Of a stretch of DNA of 64,000 nucleotides, positions 61,672-64,000 are shown one piece after another. Position 1 is the stretch's first letter; each line of letters starts with the position of its first letter. The DNA is taken from assembly GCA_035765415.1 (NCBI GenBank), contig DASTXR010000097.1, positions 1 through 64,000 of the forward strand, in the 5' to 3' direction. The notes below the pieces were generated by a model. That model saw nothing but the letters and a program-made list of their open reading frames with translations, had not been told where the DNA came from and searched no databases. Made by a program: the position numbers and the translations under genes. The DNA comes from CADEED01 sp035765415. GTDB lineage: Bacteria > Pseudomonadota > Gammaproteobacteria > Steroidobacterales > Steroidobacteraceae.

Positions 61672-63249
61672 TTACGGCTCGGCGAGGGCGCCCGCCAGCC
61701 TGAGGAACTCCCGATGCTGCGCCGCGCCGCGCGCCACGCGCGCGATGTCGTCGCGCACGCGGCGCGTGACGTTTTCGAGCTCGGGCAGAGGCAGCAGGTT
61801 GGTCAGGGGATCCCACGAGCCCGCCTCGATACCGAGGTTTCCGTACATGCACAGCCAGCTCGGGTCGAAGAAACTCTCCGAGTCGAACTGCTGGATGAGG
61901 CCGCGCGCGCGATACATCGCGATCTTGCGCGTCAGGGTCTCGGGGAGGGGCATCTCGCGGCAGTAGCGCCACAGCTCACCGCGACCGTTGTCGCTCTGGC
62001 GGCCGTTGGCGCTGTAATGCAGGATGATGAAGTCGCGGATGCGCTCGAACTCGGTGACCGACAGCCGGTTGTATTCACCCGACAGCTGGGCGGCCAGTTC
62101 CGGTGTCAAATTCTCGTCCGGCCAGAAGTGCAGTAGTTTGTCGATGCCCATCTGGATCAGCGAGATGCTCGTGGACTCCAGTGGCTCGAGAAAGCCGCTC
62201 GCGAGGCCGATGGCCACGCAGTTGCCGATCCAGAAGCGGCGCACGTGCCCGGCGCGGAACTTCACGAAGTTCGGTTCGCCGAGCGCCTGGCCTTCCAGTT
62301 GCGCGCGCAGGGTGGCCAGCGCCTGCTCGTCACTGATGTAGTCCGAGCAATACACGTAGCCGTTGCCGACGCGGTTCTGCAAGGGAATGCGCCAGGTCCA
62401 GCCCGCGTCGAGCGCGCGCGAGCGGGTGTAGGGCGCAAACGAGCCATCGGCCGCCGCACAGGGCAGGGCCACGGCACGGTCGCACATCAGCCAGTGGCGC
62501 CAGTCGACGAAACCGCTGTTCAGCGTCCGGTCGATGAGCAGGCGATGAAACCCGCTGCAGTCGACGAACAGCGCGGCCTCGAGAACGTCGCCGGAATCGA
62601 GCCGTACACCGCGGATGTGCTCCTTTTCACCGTCGCGCAGGACTTCGGTGACGCGCGCATCGACTCGCCGCACGCCGCGCGCTTCGGCGAACGAGCGCAG
62701 ACAGGTGGCGAATCGCGTGGCGTCGAAGTGCACGGCCCAGTCGAAGTGTTCGAAGTCCACGCGCGGATTGTCGGGTGGCAGGGTCACGCGGCCCGCTCGG
62801 GCGAGCTGCGTGCCCATGGAATATTCGTCCAGTGTTCCGGGCATCGCCGGATCGCCCTGGCCGTGCTGGCGCAGCCGGTTCCAGATGTGGTGGAAGGCCA
62901 CGGGGCCCGCTTCGAGGCCATACCGGCCGAACGGATGCATGAACGAGTGGCCTTCGTGCCGCCAGCCGTCGAATTCGATGCCGAGCTTGATCGAGCCGTT
63001 CGTCGCCTTCATGACTTCGAAGGCGTCGAGCCCGAGCGACTGGAAATAACGCCGGATCGCCGGCACCGTTGCTTCGCCGACACCGATCGTGCCGATGGAT
63101 GACGATTCGACGACAGTGATCGAGACGCCCAGGCGCTGAAGGCGATGGGCGAGGGAGGCAGCGGTCATCCATCCGGCGGTGCCACCGCCGACCACGACCA
63201 CTGAACGCACTGGCGCCGACTGGGCGGCGCCGTTCGATTTCGAATTCAC
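61672..63249 (-). CDS. Flavin-dependent tryptophan halogenase family protein (copy 2)
   Basis: This paralogue of the 54776 gene is 525 residues from the GTG at 63249. It has GGGTAGW (residues 21-27), GWTWRIP, a Lys in SIKLGIEF and the Glu in EPLESTSI, so the halogenase catalytic residues are kept. An ATG at 63300 is in frame but its first codons are the operator itself, so it is unlikely to be translated. The operator at 63286-63299 precedes it by 36 bases, placing this enzyme in the starch regulon. The halide acceptor is unknown. Confidence 0.87.
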   Translation of the reverse strand: MNSKSNGAAQSAPVRSVVVVGGGTAGWMTAASLAHRLQRLGVSITVVESSSIGTIGVGEATVPAIRRYFQSLGLDAFEVMKATNGSIKLGIEFDGWRHEGHSFMHPFGRYGLEAGPVAFHHIWNRLRQHGQGDPAMPGTLDEYSMGTQLARAGRVTLPPDNPRVDFEHFDWAVHFDATRFATCLRSFAEARGVRRVDARVTEVLRDGEKEHIRGVRLDSGDVLEAALFVDCSGFHRLLIDRTLNSGFVDWRHWLMCDRAVALPCAAADGSFAPYTRSRALDAGWTWRIPLQNRVGNGYVYCSDYISDEQALATLRAQLEGQALGEPNFVKFRAGHVRRFWIGNCVAIGLASGFLEPLESTSISLIQMGIDKLLHFWPDENLTPELAAQLSGEYNRLSVTEFERIRDFIILHYSANGRQSDNGRGELWRYCREMPLPETLTRKIAMYRARGLIQQFDSESFFDPSWLCMYGNLGIEAGSWDPLTNLLPLPELENVTRRVRDDIARVARGAAQHREFLRLAGALAEP

Positions 63250-63285
63250 GTCCGAGTATGACCCGCGTGGATGGTGTGAGGCGTT

Positions 63286-63299
63286 CGAATACGTATGCA
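63286..63299. promoter_or_regulatory. Predicted LacI/MalI-type operator before halogenase copy 2
   Basis: CGAATACGTATGCA differs at one position from the site at 51718. It is the outermost copy of the series, lying between the minus-strand halogenase and sRNA candidate B, and could influence both. Confidence 0.72.
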
Positions 63300-63423
63300 T
63301 TGGTTAGCGAGGCCTAACCACGCTGCTGCAAGGCACAAGCCCTGCGGGTTTCATCAGCAGTTAGATACAAGTACTGATGCAGCGCTGTTAGGAGTCAGTT
63401 AAAACTCGGATTACTCAGACATG

Positions 63424-63492
63424 GAACCCCCGAGCGGGGTTCGTTGCAAACCTTCGCCGATGATCCCCCTCTATCGGCGAAGGTTTTTTTTT
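63424..63492 (+). ncRNA. Candidate small RNA B, homologue of candidate A
   Basis: Stem 1 is GAACCCC/GGGGTTC (63424-63442). Stem 2 is at least 11 bp, CCTTCGCCGAT/ATCGGCGAAGG (63451-63483), with loop GATCCCCCTCT and nine T residues. The arrangement, the GTTCGTT linker and the CGCCGAT stem base are shared with candidate A, while stem 1 differs by paired changes. The flanking genes diverge, so no plus-strand gene ends here. The loop segment CCCCTCT (63466-63472) is complementary to the TonB receptor ribosome-binding site. The 63300-63423 stretch upstream holds no gene I can support and no clear promoter. Confidence 0.6.
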
Positions 63493-63518
63493 CATCGGTG
63501 TGTGCTAAACCATGGCCC

Positions 63519-64000
63519 ATGCGAAGAAAAACCGGGGTTCTGTGGCTCTTGACTTTATCGGCATCCTTGCAGTCGGCCGAGCCGCCGAAGCCGCTGCCCG
63601 TGCTCGCCGCCACGGTCACCAGGGTCAACGACGGCGATTCCATCGAGGTAAAGCTCGATTCAGGCCCTGCGCGCGTACGCTTCTCGGCCATAGACACGCC
63701 TGAATACGACCAGCCCTACGGCCTGCAGTCCTCGGCCGCGCTGAAGGCGATGTTGCCGGTGGGCGCATCCGTCGAGCTCGAAGTGGTGACCCAGGATCAA
63801 TTCAAGCGAATGGTCGCCACGGTGTGGCTGCTGGCCGACGGCAAGCGCACGAACGTCAACGAGGCCATGTTGCGCGAAGGCCATGCCTGGGCGTATCGCC
63901 GCTACATGAAAGAGCCGAAGTTCTGCGATATCGAAGCGGACGCGCGCGATCACAAACGCGGCCTGTGGGCCCAGCCGGTGAGCGACTGGGTGTATCCGCC
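63519..64000 (+). CDS. Exported staphylococcal nuclease-like (SNase) protein, partial
   Basis: The first 160 codons of an open frame run off the window end. A short signal-like start (MRRKTGVLWLLTLSASLQSA) precedes an SNase fold: TRVNDGDSIEVKL, VRFSAIDTPEYDQPYG (with catalytic Arg and Asp region) and LREGHAWAYRRY. Such calcium-dependent nucleases degrade DNA and RNA outside the cytoplasm. A weak AAAC-type leader and the candidate sRNA terminator lie just upstream. The C-terminus and full length are not visible. Confidence 0.82.
   Translation, partial: MRRKTGVLWLLTLSASLQSAEPPKPLPVLAATVTRVNDGDSIEVKLDSGPARVRFSAIDTPEYDQPYGLQSSAALKAMLPVGASVELEVVTQDQFKRMVATVWLLADGKRTNVNEAMLREGHAWAYRRYMKEPKFCDIEADARDHKRGLWAQPVSDWVYP

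Noticed and set aside
50050..63299. CRISPR-like or direct-repeat array made of the ATACGTAT copies.
   Set aside because: The copies are dispersed by kilobases, each before a gene, with both orientations and no regular spacers.
63250..63300. ATG at 63300 as the start of halogenase copy 2.
   Set aside because: Its first five codons are the operator sequence, and the added residues have no family similarity. GTG at 63249 leaves the operator upstream as at the other promoters.

Overview
The window is high-GC (roughly 65% by eye) bacterial chromosome with dense, often overlapping genes. The gene content (TonB-dependent receptors, MacB-type ABC exporter, Mrp antiporter with fused A/B subunits, SAH riboswitch before ahcY, soluble NAD-dependent Mo formate dehydrogenase) suggests a gammaproteobacterium near Steroidobacteraceae/Nevskiales or Xanthomonadales. 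This placement is inferred from gene content only. I saw no rRNA, tRNA, IS element, phage gene or CRISPR array.

Layout. 1-2047: tail of a tripartite efflux operon (adaptor end, ATPase, permease). 2132-8881: two exported Gfo/Idh/MocA-type oxidoreductases, a 27-bp perfect inverted repeat, glycogen phosphorylase and an exported D-2-hydroxyacid dehydrogenase. 8883-12767 (minus): M20 peptidase, Tat-exported enolase-superfamily enzyme, GNAT acetyltransferase and an XRE-cupin regulator with a likely self-operator. 13000-15998: fatty acid desaturase and a quinoprotein with a cytochrome c domain. 16171-27765 (plus): a methyl-cycle and one-carbon block with adenosine kinase, metK, a REP-like pair, an SAH riboswitch, ahcY, folD, fdhD-fdsGBAD and a MetF-family reductase. 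27762-34677 (minus): nhaR followed by mrp(AB)CDEFG. 34764-41779: rnk, a tandem universal stress protein, two small conserved genes, an aldo/keto reductase, and xylB-xylA.

41784-63299 is a starch/maltodextrin utilisation locus. It has a secreted amylase with a starch-binding domain, a pullulanase with tandem N-terminal repeats, two further exported GH13 enzymes, a GH97 alpha-glucosidase, a cytoplasmic GH13 glucosidase, a TonB-dependent receptor, an MFS sugar transporter, a LacI-family regulator and two flavin-dependent halogenase-like proteins. Eight copies of a near-identical palindromic site (core ATACGTAT, usually TGAATACGTATGCA or its reverse complement) lie just upstream of the transcription units, so the locus, including one halogenase promoter, looks like a single LacI/MalI-type regulon.

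The most interesting observation is a pair of homologous, apparently undescribed small-RNA candidates, at 50131-50208 and 63424-63492. Each lies between divergently transcribed genes and a short way downstream of one of these operators. Each has two stem-loops, with compensatory changes between copies, a CCCCC(C)TC loop in the second stem, and a terminal U-tract. The C-rich loops can pair with the G-rich ribosome-binding site of the locus's TonB-dependent receptor. The window ends inside a staphylococcal-nuclease-like gene.
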